From Bosea sp. RAC05 (lineage in GTDB: Bacteria; Pseudomonadota; Alphaproteobacteria; Rhizobiales; Beijerinckiaceae): a DNA stretch of 64,000 nt. Within the stretch, counting starts at the first letter, position 1; every line of letters starts with the position of its first letter. The notes under the pieces were generated by a model. It was not told the origin of the DNA and made no database searches. It saw nothing but the letters and a program-made list of their open reading frames with translations. The translations under genes and the position numbers were made by a program. Of the stretch, positions 25,790 through 35,900 are shown piece by piece. Location: positions 2,218,001-2,282,000 of the forward strand of contig NZ_CP016464.1 of assembly GCF_001713455.1 (NCBI RefSeq), read 5' to 3'.

Positions 25790-26409
25790 AAGCATCCACC
25801 GTGAAGCTCGACCCGTTTTATCCGATCTTCGACAGCGCCGACTGGCTCGCCCGCATGCTGCCGCTCGGCGTCAGGCTGGTGCAGCTGCGCGTCAAGGACC
25901 GGAGCGAAGCCGAGACCGGCCGCGAGATCGCCCGCGCGAAGACGCTCTGCGCAGAAGCCGGCTGCGTGCTGGTCGTGAACGATTACTGGCGGCTCGCCAT
26001 CGAGGAGGGCTGCGACTTCGTCCATCTCGGCCAGGAGGATCTCGACGGCGCCGATCTCGCCGCCATCCGCAAGGCCGGGATGCGGCTCGGTGTCAGCAGC
26101 CATGACAAGGCCGAACTGGAGCGTGCGCTTGGCACGCAGCCGGACTATATCGCGCTCGGCCCGGTCTATCCGACCATCCTGAAGGCGATGAAATGGGCGC
26201 CGCAAGGGCTTGAGCGCGTCACCGAGTGGAAGCGCCGCCTCGGTGACATCCCGCTCGTCGGCATCGGCGGTGTCTCGCTGGAGCGCGCGCCGGGCGTCTT
26301 CGAAGCGGGCGCCGACATCGTCTCGGCGGTCACCGACATCACGCTGAACGCCGATCCGGAAGCGCGGCTGAAGGCCTGGATCGCGGCGACGCGCAGTCGC
26401 GCCGCCTAA
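25786..26409 (+). CDS. thiE: Thiamine phosphate synthase
   Basis: A 207-residue TIM-barrel enzyme that joins HMP pyrophosphate and thiazole phosphate. Motifs: [13 protein letters not shown] (QLR.KD), [26 protein letters not shown] (ND...A.....VHLGQ.D), [25 protein letters not shown] and [25 protein letters not shown] overlaps the thiG stop (ATGA). It ends the thi operon; thiC and thiD are not in the window. A palindromic repeat follows 15 bases downstream. Confidence 0.93.
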   Translation: MKASTVKLDPFYPIFDSADWLARMLPLGVRLVQLRVKDRSEAETGREIARAKTLCAEAGCVLVVNDYWRLAIEEGCDFVHLGQEDLDGADLAAIRKAGMRLGVSSHDKAELERALGTQPDYIALGPVYPTILKAMKWAPQGLERVTEWKRRLGDIPLVGIGGVSLERAPGVFEAGADIVSAVTDITLNADPEARLKAWIAATRSRAA

Positions 26410-26424
26410 CCCCGGCCAGCCTGA

Positions 26425-26558
26425 CTCCGAACCACCCTCGTCATCCTGGACAAGCGGCGCAGCCGCGCGGGCCGGGATCCATCATAAGGCACCGACAACG
26501 CCCGATGATGGATCCCGGGACGACCTTCGGTCGCCCAGGATGACGGTGTGGTTCCGAG
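26425..26558. repeat. Long intergenic imperfect palindrome
   Basis: A ~134-base element with inverted halves. Outer arms CTCCGAACCAC and GTGGTTCCGAG, next CGTCATCCTGG and CCAGGATGACG, and inner arms GGGATCCATCAT and ATGATGGATCCC. It lies between the ends of thiE (plus) and the SelW-like gene (minus), where it may also stop both transcripts. The CGTCATCC.GG...CC.GGATGACG form is like dispersed intergenic palindromes of rhizobial-type genomes. No second copy of this exact type is in the window. Confidence 0.7.
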
Positions 26559-26574
26559 GGCGACGAAATCGCGC

Positions 26575-26889
26575 TCAAACGCTCTCCGCCGCCGCATGCC
26601 CGTCGACATGGCCGAGGCTGCGCTCGGGATCGAGCCGGTCGCGGACGCGCTGCTTCAGCACCTTGGAATCGGGGAAGCCGCCCTCGCTCTTGCGGTCCCA
26701 GATCAGCTCGCCCTCGTAATGGATCTGGAAGATGCCGCCGGTGCGCGGGATCAGCGCGACCTCGCCGAGATCCTGCCCGAAGGTCGAGAGCAGCTCCTGG
26801 CCGAGCCAGGCGGCGCGCAGCATCCACTGGCACATCGAGCAATAGGTGATGGTGATCCGGGGCAGGGGGCGGGCGGCGGTCTCGGTCAT
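26575..26889 (-). CDS. SelT/SelW/SelH-family (Rdx) redox protein
   Basis: A 104-residue thioredoxin-fold protein with the family pattern: ITITYCSMCQWMLRAAWLGQELLSTFG, giving a CxxC redox motif (Cys-Ser-Met-Cys) at the end of strand 1, then GEVALIPRTGGIFQIHYEGELIWDRKSEGGFPDSKVLKQRVRDRL, with the conserved G.F.(V)...W.RK..GGFP..K. In eukaryotic SelW one cysteine is selenocysteine; here both are Cys, so no recoding is needed. I chose ATG 26889, close before the fold; the frame is open further upstream without homology. Function in bacteria is unknown, probably thiol redox. Confidence 0.85.
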   Translation of the reverse strand: MTETAARPLPRITITYCSMCQWMLRAAWLGQELLSTFGQDLGEVALIPRTGGIFQIHYEGELIWDRKSEGGFPDSKVLKQRVRDRLDPERSLGHVDGHAAAESV

Positions 26890-26972
26890 GGGCGTCAGGC
26901 TTTCGCAGGATGGGCGTGGCCTTCGAGACCATGCTTGGCCCACCCGGCGCAAGGCCGTTCCGGCATGGCCGC

Positions 26973-28043
26973 TCAGCGGGGAATGCCGAAGCGCAGCGCG
27001 CCGCCGTCGCACAGCCCGTCCGACAGGATCAGCGCCTCATAGGGACGCCCCGGCTCGTCCGAGAGCACGGCGATCGCCTCCGGCTTGATCTCCTCGTCGC
27101 AGCCGCGCAGCGTGACGCCGCCGAGATCGAGGCTCGCCAGCGGCCGGATGGTCTCGTCCGCGCCCGTCCAGTGCAGCACCGCAAAGCCGCGGCCCTCATT
27201 CGCCTTGTCGTCGTCCGGCCCGGCCAGGATCAGGAGGCCGTCGCCGACGGCCACGAGATCGCGCACCGAGCGTCCCGGCCCAAGCGGAAGCGTGAACAGC
27301 TTCGGATCGGCCGGACCACTCTCGAACAGGGCCTTCTTGTCGACCGACAGGACCTTGGCACCGTCCTTGGCGACCGGCCCCCGGAAGCCGACGAAGAGCC
27401 GCTCGCCCTTCACCGCCAGCCCCTCGATGTTCACGCCGTTGCGGCCGGGCGGAACCGTGCCGAGGCACATGCCGTCGCCGACATGCGGCTTGAGGCCGGG
27501 GAGAGTGCCCATCAGGCGCCACAGGGCGTCCTTGTCGGCGATGTCCTTCGGCCGGCCGGAGCCGTCGAGAACGGCGCGCCCGGTCTTCGGGTCGAGCCCG
27601 AAGCGGATGAGATGGCGGCTCTCCGGATTGCTCTTGCAGTCGCTGCGCTTGGCGCTGTGCGATCCCGCGACGTAGTAGAAGCGCCCGTCGGTCGCCGCCG
27701 CCTCCGCGTCGAGCTCGACCTTGCCCGGCAGCAGCACGATCCGCTCGCCCTGGGGACGCAGGGCGGCGCCCTCCAGCGTCAGGTAGCGCGCCTCGCCGCC
27801 TTCGTCGAAAACCGCCAGGCACAGACGCGGGGCGCCTACGGGGAGGGGCGGACAGGCGATCCCGCTCAGCGACTGCCGCGTCTTCTTCGGCTTGCTGGCG
27901 AAGGCGAAACCGTCGCCAGCCTCGAGCGGGCCGGCACTCGGCCGGATCGCCGGTGGCTCCGCCGTCTGTGTCGAAGCGGCTGGCGCGAGCGCGACGCACA
28001 GCCCGATCAGCACGGTGGCCCCAAGCATCCTTCGCATCGTCAT
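26973..28043 (-). CDS. Secreted DUF3616-type protein
   Basis: A 356-residue protein with a signal peptide (MTMRRMLGATVLIGLCVALAPAAS). The mature part has repeated strand-turn segments such as LSGIACPP, VELDAEAAATDGRFYYVAGSHSAKRSDCKSNPESRHLIRF, NIEGLAVKGERLFVGFRGP and IKPEAIAVLSDEPG. This is the pattern of DUF3616 proteins, probably a beta-propeller-like fold exported to the periplasm. Function unknown. It lies downstream of the M32 carboxypeptidase gene in the same direction, 76 bases apart, with a small hairpin between. Confidence 0.72.
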   Translation of the reverse strand: MTMRRMLGATVLIGLCVALAPAASTQTAEPPAIRPSAGPLEAGDGFAFASKPKKTRQSLSGIACPPLPVGAPRLCLAVFDEGGEARYLTLEGAALRPQGERIVLLPGKVELDAEAAATDGRFYYVAGSHSAKRSDCKSNPESRHLIRFGLDPKTGRAVLDGSGRPKDIADKDALWRLMGTLPGLKPHVGDGMCLGTVPPGRNGVNIEGLAVKGERLFVGFRGPVAKDGAKVLSVDKKALFESGPADPKLFTLPLGPGRSVRDLVAVGDGLLILAGPDDDKANEGRGFAVLHWTGADETIRPLASLDLGGVTLRGCDEEIKPEAIAVLSDEPGRPYEALILSDGLCDGGALRFGIPR

Positions 28044-28098
28044 GACCGGCGCCCCTCTGATCGAGTTGCAGCAGAATAGGCACTAATCTCGAATTAAT

Positions 28099-28113
28099 GC
28101 AACCAAAGGTTGC
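28099..28113 (-). terminator. Short hairpin after the carboxypeptidase gene
   Basis: Perfect stem GCAACC/GGTTGC with a 3-base loop, starting 7 bases past the stop of the M32 carboxypeptidase gene. On the minus strand it is followed by ATTAATTC rather than a T-run, so it is at best a weak terminator or an mRNA-stabilising hairpin. Confidence 0.3.
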
Positions 28114-28119
28114 GATGAG

Positions 28120-29607
28120 TCAGCCGCCATAGCGCCGCTGGAGATGCGCCTTGAACACCGAGGCATCGAGCGGGCGGCCGGTCGCCTGCGTCAGCAGATC
28201 GTCGGTCTCCAGCAGGCAGCCCTGGCTGTGGATATGGCTGCGCAGCCAGGCCAGCATCGGCGCAAAATCGCCCCGGCCGATGCCGGGCAGGATCTCGGGC
28301 TGGGCCTGGCAGGCGGCCTCGAAGATCTGGGCGGCGGTCATGGCGCCCAGCGTATAGGTCGGGAAATAGCCCCAGCCGCCGCTCGGCCAATGCACGTCCT
28401 GCAGGCAGCCGAGGCGGTCATGGGGAACGGTGACGCCGAGCAGATCCTTCATCCCAGCGTTCCAGGCGGCGGGAAGCTCCGACAGCGGCATCGCGTCGGC
28501 GATCAGCGCCTTTTCCAGCCGGTAGCGCAGGATGACATGGGCCGGATAGGTCACCTCATCGGCATCGACGCGGATGAAACCGGGCTCGACCTTGGTGTAG
28601 CGCCGCCACAGCGCCTGGGTCTCCCAGGCCGGGCCGGAGCCTCCGAAGGCTTCGCGCATCAGCGGCGCGGCATAGGCGATGAACTCTTCCGAGCGGCAGG
28701 CCTGCATCTCGACCAGAAGCGACTGGCTCTCATGCAGGCTCATGCCACGGGCCTGGCCGACCGGCTGATGGAGATAACCCTGCGGCCGGCCCTGCTCATA
28801 GAGCGCATGCCCGGTCTCGTGCAGCACGCCCATCAGCGCCTTGGCGAAATCGGCCTCGTCATAACGGGTGGTGATCCGGACATCATTGTCGGCGCCGCCG
28901 CAGAACGGATGGGTGGAAACGTCGAGCCGCCCGCGCTCGAAATCATAGCCGAGCGCCGCCATCATCCGGAGGCCGAGCGCCCGCTGCGCCTCGATCGCGA
29001 AGGGCCCTTCCGGATCGGGCGTCTGCGGGCGCCGCGCCTGAACCGCCAGCACCTCTTGCGTGAAGCCCGGCAGGAAGGCGGCGAGATCGTCGAAGAGCGC
29101 ATCGATCTTGGCCGAGCGCCCGCCCGGTTCGTAGTCGTTCAGCAGCGCGTCGTAAGGAGACAAGCCCAGCTTCTCGCCCTTGGCCCGACCGATCTCGCGC
29201 TGAATCGTCAAAACCTCGGCCAGATACGGCAGCAGGCCGGCGAAATCGCTCTCTGCCCGCGCCTGCCGCCAGCGCATCTCGCAGGCCGAGATCGCCTTGG
29301 AGGAGGCCTCGACGAGATCGGCCGGCAAGGCGGTCTCGACGGTCCAGAGCCGCCGGATCTCGCGCAGATTGGCCCGCTCCCAGGGCCCGAGCCCGTCCTG
29401 CACCTCGGCCTCCGCCAGCCAGTCGCCGATGCGGGCATCGGTGGTCAGCCCGTGATGCATCACCCGCAGCAGCGCCAGGCTCTCGGCTCGTGTGCCGGCC
29501 GCGCCCTTGGGCATCATCACGTCATTGTCCCATTGCAGGATGCCGATGGCGTTCCCGAGCGCGGCGGCCCGGCCGAAATGGGCGGAAAGGTTCGCATAGG
29601 CGGTCAT
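28120..29607 (-). CDS. Carboxypeptidase M32 (Taq family)
   Basis: A 495-residue zinc carboxypeptidase. The active-site HEXXH is in GVLHETGHALYEQGRP, followed by the family marker GMSLHESQSLLVEMQ, in which the downstream Glu acts as third zinc ligand. The C-terminal YFPTYTLGAMTAAQIFEAA is also characteristic. Length is typical of M32. It removes C-terminal residues from peptides in the cytoplasm; no signal peptide is visible. The start (MTAYANLSAHFGRAAALGNAIGILQWDNDVMMPKGA) fits the family beginning. Confidence 0.93.
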   Translation of the reverse strand: MTAYANLSAHFGRAAALGNAIGILQWDNDVMMPKGAAGTRAESLALLRVMHHGLTTDARIGDWLAEAEVQDGLGPWERANLREIRRLWTVETALPADLVEASSKAISACEMRWRQARAESDFAGLLPYLAEVLTIQREIGRAKGEKLGLSPYDALLNDYEPGGRSAKIDALFDDLAAFLPGFTQEVLAVQARRPQTPDPEGPFAIEAQRALGLRMMAALGYDFERGRLDVSTHPFCGGADNDVRITTRYDEADFAKALMGVLHETGHALYEQGRPQGYLHQPVGQARGMSLHESQSLLVEMQACRSEEFIAYAAPLMREAFGGSGPAWETQALWRRYTKVEPGFIRVDADEVTYPAHVILRYRLEKALIADAMPLSELPAAWNAGMKDLLGVTVPHDRLGCLQDVHWPSGGWGYFPTYTLGAMTAAQIFEAACQAQPEILPGIGRGDFAPMLAWLRSHIHSQGCLLETDDLLTQATGRPLDASVFKAHLQRRYGG

Positions 29608-29690
29608 GGCGTGTCCTCGGGTCTCGATTGCGGGCCGCCACGGGTGCAGCTAGCATTCGTCATCTGATGCGGCGCTGGAGCGTGAACCCC

Positions 29691-29969
29691 ATGGCGGTCA
29701 AGGCTTCGGCATGTGCCGGTCTGCTGTTCCTGTGCGCCTGCCAGGGCACCATCCCGACCTATGGCTTCCAACCCCTGGCGGGACCGCCGGCCATCCCGTC
29801 GGGCGAGGCCGATGCGACCTGCCTCGGCCGTGCGGCGGCGGCCAAGCGCGCGGCGGCCGCCAACATCTGGGCCCAAGGCGGCGAACCCGCCTATCACCAG
29901 ACCTACGCCGCCTGCATGGCGTCCTTCGGCTGGAAGCGCATCGTGGTCAGCTCCTACCGCTACGGCTGA
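29691..29969 (+). CDS. Small putative lipoprotein
   Basis: A 92-residue protein with a short hydrophobic signal (AVKASACAGLLFLCACQGT) and a lipobox-like L-C-A-C, predicting an outer-membrane or periplasmic lipoprotein. The mature part contains two further cysteines (DATCLGRAAAAKRAAAANIW... and TYAACMASFGWKRI). The CMASFGW.. ending is common in small alphaproteobacterial envelope proteins of unknown function. In-frame ATG 29667 is an alternative start. It is divergent from the M32 gene and convergent with the OYE gene. Confidence 0.6.
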   Translation: MAVKASACAGLLFLCACQGTIPTYGFQPLAGPPAIPSGEADATCLGRAAAAKRAAAANIWAQGGEPAYHQTYAACMASFGWKRIVVSSYRYG

Positions 29970-29976
29970 GCCTGCC

Positions 29977-31068
29977 TCAGCCGAACAGCGTCTTGAACTG
30001 CCGCGGCTGCGAGCGGAGATACTGGTTGGGCACCTTGACCGTGGCGCCGAGCTGAGCGGCGGCATGCCAGGGCCAGCGCGGATCGTAGAGGATGCCGCGC
30101 GCGATGCCGACGAGATCGGCGTCGCCCGTGCCGACGATCGCCTCCGCCTGCTCGGCCTCGGTGATCAGCCCGACCGCGATGGTCGGCAGGCCGGTCGCCT
30201 GCTTCACCGCCCGCGCGAAGGGCACCTGGTAGTTCGGACCGAGCGGGATCTGCTGCGCGCCGGAATTGCCGCCGCTGGAGACATGGATGAAATCGGCCCC
30301 GCGTGCCTTCAGCGCCTGCGAAAAAGCGAGCGTCTGCTCGAGGTCCCAGCCACCCGGCACCCAGTCGGTCGCCGACAGCCGCACGCCGACCGGGTAGTCG
30401 GCGGTGACCACGGCCTTCACCGCCTCGAAGGCGGCGAGCGGGAAGCGCATCCGGTTCTCCAGCGAACCGCCGAAATCATCCTCGCGCTTGTTGGAGAGCG
30501 GCGAGAGGAACTGGTGCATCAGATAGCCATGGGCAGCGTGGAGCTCGATCGCGGCGAAGCCCAGCCGCACCGAGCGCCGGGCCGCTTCCGCGAACTGCTC
30601 GCAGAGCCTGGCGATGTCGTCGCTCGTCAGCGCGCGGGGCTGGCGTGCATGGCCGTCGAAGGCAACCGGGGAGGGGGCGATCGTCTGCCAGCCGCCGGCA
30701 TCCAGCGCGAGCTGACCGCCGCCATGCCAGGGCTGCGCAACGGACGCCTTGCGGCCCGCATGGGCGAGCTGGATCGCGATCGGCATGTCGGAATGAGCGC
30801 GTACGGCCTTCATCGTCCGGGCCAGCGCGGCCTCCGTGCCGTCGTCCCAGAGCCCGACATCCTGCGGGCTGATGCGCCCGGCCGGCTCAACGGCCGTCGC
30901 CTCGATGATCAGCAGGCCGGCGCCCGAATGCGAGAGATTACCGAGATGGATCGTATGCCAGTCGGTCGTGTGGCCGTTCTCGGCCGAATACTGGCACATC
31001 GGCGCGATCACGATGCGGTTGGCGAGGGTCAAGCCGCCGATTTGGAAGGGGCTGAAGAGCTGGCTCAT
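29977..31068 (-). CDS. NADH:flavin oxidoreductase, Old Yellow Enzyme family (YqjM-like)
   Basis: A 363-residue FMN TIM barrel. Start MSQLFSPFQIGGLTLANRIVIAPMCQYSAENGHTTDWHTIHLGNLSHSGAGLLIIEATAV, with the Cys of APMCQYS typical of YqjM-type enzymes. Then QLAHAGRKAS, FAAIELHAAHGYLMHQFLSPLSNKREDDFGGSLENRMRF, and RGILYDPRWPWHAA at the end. It reduces the C=C bond of enones and other electrophiles with NADPH. The ATG at 31068 is family-typical; the frame is open far upstream but that part overlaps the MarR gene on the other strand. Divergent from the marR gene, with a shared 155-base control region. Confidence 0.93.
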   Translation of the reverse strand: MSQLFSPFQIGGLTLANRIVIAPMCQYSAENGHTTDWHTIHLGNLSHSGAGLLIIEATAVEPAGRISPQDVGLWDDGTEAALARTMKAVRAHSDMPIAIQLAHAGRKASVAQPWHGGGQLALDAGGWQTIAPSPVAFDGHARQPRALTSDDIARLCEQFAEAARRSVRLGFAAIELHAAHGYLMHQFLSPLSNKREDDFGGSLENRMRFPLAAFEAVKAVVTADYPVGVRLSATDWVPGGWDLEQTLAFSQALKARGADFIHVSSGGNSGAQQIPLGPNYQVPFARAVKQATGLPTIAVGLITEAEQAEAIVGTGDADLVGIARGILYDPRWPWHAAAQLGATVKVPNQYLRSQPRQFKTLFG

Positions 31069-31192
31069 CACGGGTCTCCTGAGGCGAACCCGGTATAGGC
31101 GCCTGCCGCGCCCGCGGCCACTCCCGCCGGCGCGCATCAAGAGATTGTGCGGGCGCGAAAGGATGCCCCGCTTTGGCCGCAATCGGGGCAAT

Positions 31193-31210
31193 TGATAAGC
31201 CTGCTTATCA
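31193..31210. promoter_or_regulatory. Palindromic operator in front of the MarR regulator gene
   Basis: Perfect 8-base inverted repeat TGATAAGC-CT-GCTTATCA, 14 bases upstream of the regulator ATG and just before its AAGGAG ribosome-binding site, within the divergent region facing the OYE gene. Size and symmetry fit a MarR dimer site and suggest autoregulation, possibly with control of the OYE gene. Confidence 0.6.
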
Positions 31211-31223
31211 TAAGGAGACTGCA

Positions 31224-31712
31224 ATGGAGCGGCCCCTTCGGCGCGAGCTGATGTTCCAGATGGTCGAGACGGCGCGGCTGATGCGCACCCATGTCGACCA
31301 GCGTGCCCGCGAGCACGGCACCACCCGCGCGCAATGGGGCGTCCTCTCGCGGCTGCGCCGCCGCGAGGGCCAGAACCAGGTCGCGATGGCCGAGCAGCTC
31401 GACATGCAGCCGATCTCGGTGGCGCGGCTGATCGATCGGCTCGAGGGGCAGGGGCTCGTCGAGCGCCGGGCCGATCCCGCCGACCGACGCGCCCACCTGC
31501 TTTACCTGACGCCACAGGGGCGGGCGCTGGTCGAGGGGCTGGACGCGCTGCGCACCGAGATCGCCGCCGAATTGCTCGGTGGCGTCGAGGACGAGGCCCT
31601 GCGCGCCACGCTCGACACGCTGGCCACCATCCGCAGCCGCATCCGCGACGGCCGGCGTGAACGCCAGGCCGGACCCGCCGTTCCAACCGCCGCCACCGCC
31701 GGCGCAGCCTGA
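31224..31712 (+). CDS. MarR-family transcriptional regulator
   Basis: A 162-residue winged-helix repressor: LMFQMVETARLMRTHVDQRAREHGTTRAQWGVLSRLRRREG, then QVAMAEQLDMQPISVARLIDRLEGQGLVERRADPADRRAHLLYLTPQGRALV, the recognition helix and DxRDxR-type wing (DPADRRA). There is no cysteine, so it cannot sense by thiol oxidation; ligand binding is expected. ATG 31224 follows AAGGAG. It is followed after 18 bases by the RND adaptor and pump genes, making it the likely local repressor of that efflux system. Confidence 0.9.
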   Translation: MERPLRRELMFQMVETARLMRTHVDQRAREHGTTRAQWGVLSRLRRREGQNQVAMAEQLDMQPISVARLIDRLEGQGLVERRADPADRRAHLLYLTPQGRALVEGLDALRTEIAAELLGGVEDEALRATLDTLATIRSRIRDGRRERQAGPAVPTAATAGAA

Positions 31713-31730
31713 ATTCACCGGAGCCGATCG

Positions 31731-32942
31731 ATGAAGCGCAAGACCTTCCTCGCCATTGCAGGCCTCGCCGCCGTCGGGCTCGCCGGCGGCCATTGGCTCG
31801 CCACCTCGCGCGGCGCGGTCGATCCCACGGACGGCGCCCGCAGCGCCCGCGCCGGACGGGGCGGTGACGGCGCGCCGGCGGCGGTCGTGACCGCCATGGC
31901 CGAGCGGGCCGACATGCCGGTCCGCAAGCGCGCCATCGGCTTCGTCGAGACACCGGCCAGCGTGGTGATCAAGTCGCGCATCGACAGCCAGATCGTCGAG
32001 CAGCATGTCGTCGACGGCCAGTTCGTCCGCAAGGGCGATCTGCTCTTCACCCTCGACGACCGCGACATCCGGGCCCAGATCGACAGGGACGAGGCCGCCA
32101 TCGCCCGCGACGAGGCCACTCACCGGCGAACCGAGGCCGATCTGGCGCGCTATCAGCAGCTCTTGGCGCGCAATGCCGGCACCCAGCAGGCGCTCGACCA
32201 GGCCACCGCCGACGAGCGCTCATCCGCCGCCACCATCCTCGCCGACAAGGCGGCGCTGGAGGCCGACCGGCTGAAGCTGAGCTATGCCCGCATCACCGCC
32301 CCGATCGACGGACGGGCCGGCGCGGTGCAGGTGACGCCGGGCAATCTCGTCGCCGCCGGCACCTCCGGCGCCAGCCTCGTGACGATCACGCAGATGAGGC
32401 CGCTGCGCGTCGGCTTCGCCCTCCCGGAGCGCGATCTTCCGGTCTTGCAGGGCGCGCTCGCCTCGGGCCGGCCGGTTGCGGTCGCCGCGCGCATCCCCGA
32501 CAGCGGCCGCCCGGCCGTGACGGGAACGCTCAACTTCGTCGATTCCGCCGTCGACATGAGCTCCGGCACGATCACCGCCAAGGCGCTCTTCGCCAATGAC
32601 GACCTTGCGCTCTGGCCCGGCCAGTTCGTCGATGTCGAGATTGCCGCCGACACGCTGAAGGACGTCGTCGTGGTGCCCACCGTCGCGGTCCAGGCCGGGC
32701 AAAAGGGGCCTTACGTCTTCGTCGCCCGGCCGGACCAGACCGTCTCGCTGCGCCCGGTCACCGTCGCCCTCGCCGATGGCGACCGCACGGCGCTGACCGC
32801 CGGCGTCGAGCCTGGCGAGCGCGTCGTCGTCGATGGCCAGCAGCGGCTGAAGGAGGGCGCCCGCTTCCGTGAGCCGCAGCCGCCGCAGACCCCGCCGGCC
32901 GCGCCCATGCCGGCCCCCGTCGCCCAGGGAGACCGCTCATGA
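31731..32942 (+). CDS. RND efflux periplasmic adaptor (MFP)
   Basis: A 403-residue periplasmic adaptor with an N-terminal membrane anchor (MKRKTFLAIAGLAAVGLAGGHWLA). It has the lipoyl-like halves (SRIDSQIVEQHVVDGQFVRKGDLLFTLDDRDI and LSYARITAPIDGRAGAVQVTPGNLV), a coiled-coil hairpin between them (EAAIARDEATHRRTEADLARYQQLLARN), and a C-terminal beta-barrel/MP domain. MdtA-like in layout. It bridges the RND pump and an outer-membrane channel; no TolC-type gene follows here. The stop overlaps the pump gene start (ATGA). The C-terminal 30 residues are Pro-rich. Confidence 0.92.
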   Translation: MKRKTFLAIAGLAAVGLAGGHWLATSRGAVDPTDGARSARAGRGGDGAPAAVVTAMAERADMPVRKRAIGFVETPASVVIKSRIDSQIVEQHVVDGQFVRKGDLLFTLDDRDIRAQIDRDEAAIARDEATHRRTEADLARYQQLLARNAGTQQALDQATADERSSAATILADKAALEADRLKLSYARITAPIDGRAGAVQVTPGNLVAAGTSGASLVTITQMRPLRVGFALPERDLPVLQGALASGRPVAVAARIPDSGRPAVTGTLNFVDSAVDMSSGTITAKALFANDDLALWPGQFVDVEIAADTLKDVVVVPTVAVQAGQKGPYVFVARPDQTVSLRPVTVALADGDRTALTAGVEPGERVVVDGQQRLKEGARFREPQPPQTPPAAPMPAPVAQGDRS

Positions 32943-35900
32943 GCCTCTCCGCCTTCTGTATCCGCCATCCGGTCGCGACCATCCTGATGTCGGCCTCGCT
33001 CGTCATGGCGGGCCTCTTCGCCTGGCGCTTCCTGCCGGTGGCCGCGCTGCCGCGCGCCGAGTTCCCGGTCGTCAACGTCTCCGCCCAGCTGCCCGGCGCC
33101 TCGCCCGACACGATGGCGACCTCGGTCGCGACGCCGCTGATCAAGCAGTTCGCCACCATCGCCGGCATCGATTCGATCGCAACGACGAATTCCCAGGGCT
33201 CGACCTCGATCGCGATCCAGTTCGTGCTCAACCGAAACATCGATGCGGCCGCCGCCGATGTGCAGGCCGCCATCGCCCGCGCCCAGAAGCAGCTGCCGCT
33301 GGAGATGACGACGCCGCCGAGCTACCGGAAGGTGAACCCGGCCGATGCGCCGATCATCCTGCTGGCGCTGAAGAGCGATCTGATCCCGCTGTCGCAGCTC
33401 GATGCCTTCGCCCAGCAGGTCATCTCGCCGGCGCTCTCCACCGTGGACGGCGTCGCCCAGGTGCAGATCTACGGCAGCCAGAAATACGCCGTCCGCATCC
33501 AGATCGACCCCGTCGCGCTGGCCGCGCGCGGCATCGGCGTCGACGAGCTGCAGAGCGCGATCACCGCCACCAACGCCAACACCCCCGTCGGCACGCTGCA
33601 GAGCACGAACCAGCAGCTCACCATCCAGGCCCGCACCCAGCTCGCCAATGCCGGCCAGTTCGCCAATGTCATCGTCGCCAACCGCAATGGCCGCCCGGTG
33701 CGGCTGGGCGATGTCGCCAAGGTCATCGACTCCGTCGAGAACCTGCAGACCGCCAGCACCTATGACGGCATTCCCGCCGTCGTCCTCGCTGTCCAGCGCC
33801 AGCCCGACGCCAACACCGTCGCGGTGGTCGACAAGGTCAAGGCGATGCTGCCGGCCTTCGAGGAGCAGTTGCCGGCCGCCGCCTCGCTCTCGCTGCTCAA
33901 CGACCGCTCGCAATCGATCCGCCAGGCGGTCGAGGACGTCCAGTTCACGCTGCTCCTGACCATCGCGCTGGTGGTGATGGTGATCTTCCTGTTCCTGCGG
34001 CGGCTGGCGGCGACCTTCATCCCCGCCGTCGCGGTGCCGATCTCGATCGTCGGCACGCTGGCGGCGATGTATGCCTTCGGCTTCTCGATCGACAACATCT
34101 CGCTGCTCGGGCTGACGCTCTCGGTCGGCCTCGTCGTCGACGATGCCATCGTCATGCTCGAGAACATCGTCCGCCACATGGAGGAGGACGGTCTCTCGGC
34201 CTTCGACGCCGCCCTGAAGGGCTCTTCCGAGATCGGCTTCACCATCGTCTCGATCTCGCTCTCGCTGGTCGCGGTCTTCATCCCCGTCCTGCTGATGGGC
34301 GGCGTCATCGGCCGCATCTTCAACGAGTTCGCCGTGGTGGTGACGGTCTCGATCCTGGCCTCGGCCTTCGTCTCGCTGACGCTGACGCCGATGCTCTGCG
34401 CGCGGCTTCTGTCGCATCACGGGCCTGCGCAGGAGGAGAACGCCTTCGGCCGCGCGCTGGAGCGCGGCTTTTCGGCGCTGCTGGCGGGCTATGACCGCGC
34501 GCTCGTGCTGTGCCTGCGCATCAAGCCGGTGATCCTGCTGACCTTCTTCGCCACGCTGGCGGCGACAATCTGGCTGCTCCAGACCACGCCCAAGGGCTTC
34601 TTCCCGCAGGAGGACATCGGCCAGCTCCAGGTCTCGACCGAGGCGCGGCAGGACATCTCCTTCACCGCGATGAAGCAGGCGCAGGACGAGGTCGCCCGCG
34701 TCTTCCGCGCCTCGCCCCATGTCGCCCATGTCGCCTCCACCGTCGGCGGCAGCTCGGGCAGCGCCGGCGCGCTCAATGCCGGGCGCCTCTTCGTCGAGCT
34801 GAAGCCGCAGGGGCAGCGCCCGGCGCTGCAGACGGTGCTGGCCGATCTGCGCCGCGACCTGTCGCGCGTCGCCGGCATCAACGTCTTCATGACGCCGGTG
34901 CAGAACCTCAACATCGGCGCGCGGGCTGCCAAGAGCCAGTACCAGCTCGTCGTGCAGGGGCTCGACCAGGCCCTGATGAACGACTGGGCGGTGCGCCTCG
35001 CCGATGCGATGGGCCGCGATCGCGCAAGCTTCGCCGACGTCACCACCGACCTCCAGAACAACGCGCTGGAGGCGACGCTGGTGGTCGATCGCGACAAGGC
35101 AAACCAGTTGAAGATCGGCGCCGATGTCCTTCGTTCGACTCTGTATTCCGGCTTCGGCGTCCGCCAGGTCTCGACCATCTACACCGCCGGCGACAGCTAT
35201 CAGGTCGTCGTCGAGTTCGACCCCAAGGGCGGCTGGACTCCCGACCGTCTCGACCAGATCCGCGTGCGCGCCGGCAACGGCACGCTGGTGCCGCTGGGCG
35301 CCTTCGCCCATGTCGAGCGCCGCGCCGGCCAGCTCACTGTCAACCAGCTCGGTCAGCTCCCGGCGGTGACGATTGCCTACAACCTGCCGGCGGGCGTGGC
35401 GCTCGGCGACAGCGTCAAGCGCATCGAGGCGCTGAAGGCGGAGATCGGCCTGCCGGCCTCGCTCTCGACCACGCTGGCGGGCACGGCCAAGACCTTCCAG
35501 GACTCGCTCGCCAACCAGGGCCTGCTGATCGCCGGCGCGATCCTGACGATCTACATCGTGCTCGGCATCCTCTATGAGAGCTTCATCCACCCACTGACGA
35601 TCCTGACCGGGCTGCCCTCGGCCGCAATCGGGGCGCTCGGCGCGCTGCGCCTGTTCGACCTCGACCTCTCGGTCATCGCGATCATCGGCCTCCTGATGCT
35701 GATCGGCATCGTCAAGAAGAACGCGATCATGATGATCGACGTCGCGCTGGTGCTGAAGCGCGAGGGCCAGAGCGCGCAGGAGGCAATCCACCAGGCCTGC
35801 GTCATGCGCTTCCGGCCGATCCTGATGACGACGCTGGCGGCGCTGATGGGCACGCTGCCGATCGCGCTCGGCGCCGGCGCCAGCGCGGAACTGCGCCAGC

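Noticed and set aside
26575..26889. Possible selenoprotein
   Set aside because: The family includes selenoproteins, but here the redox motif is Cys-x-x-Cys with no in-frame TGA.
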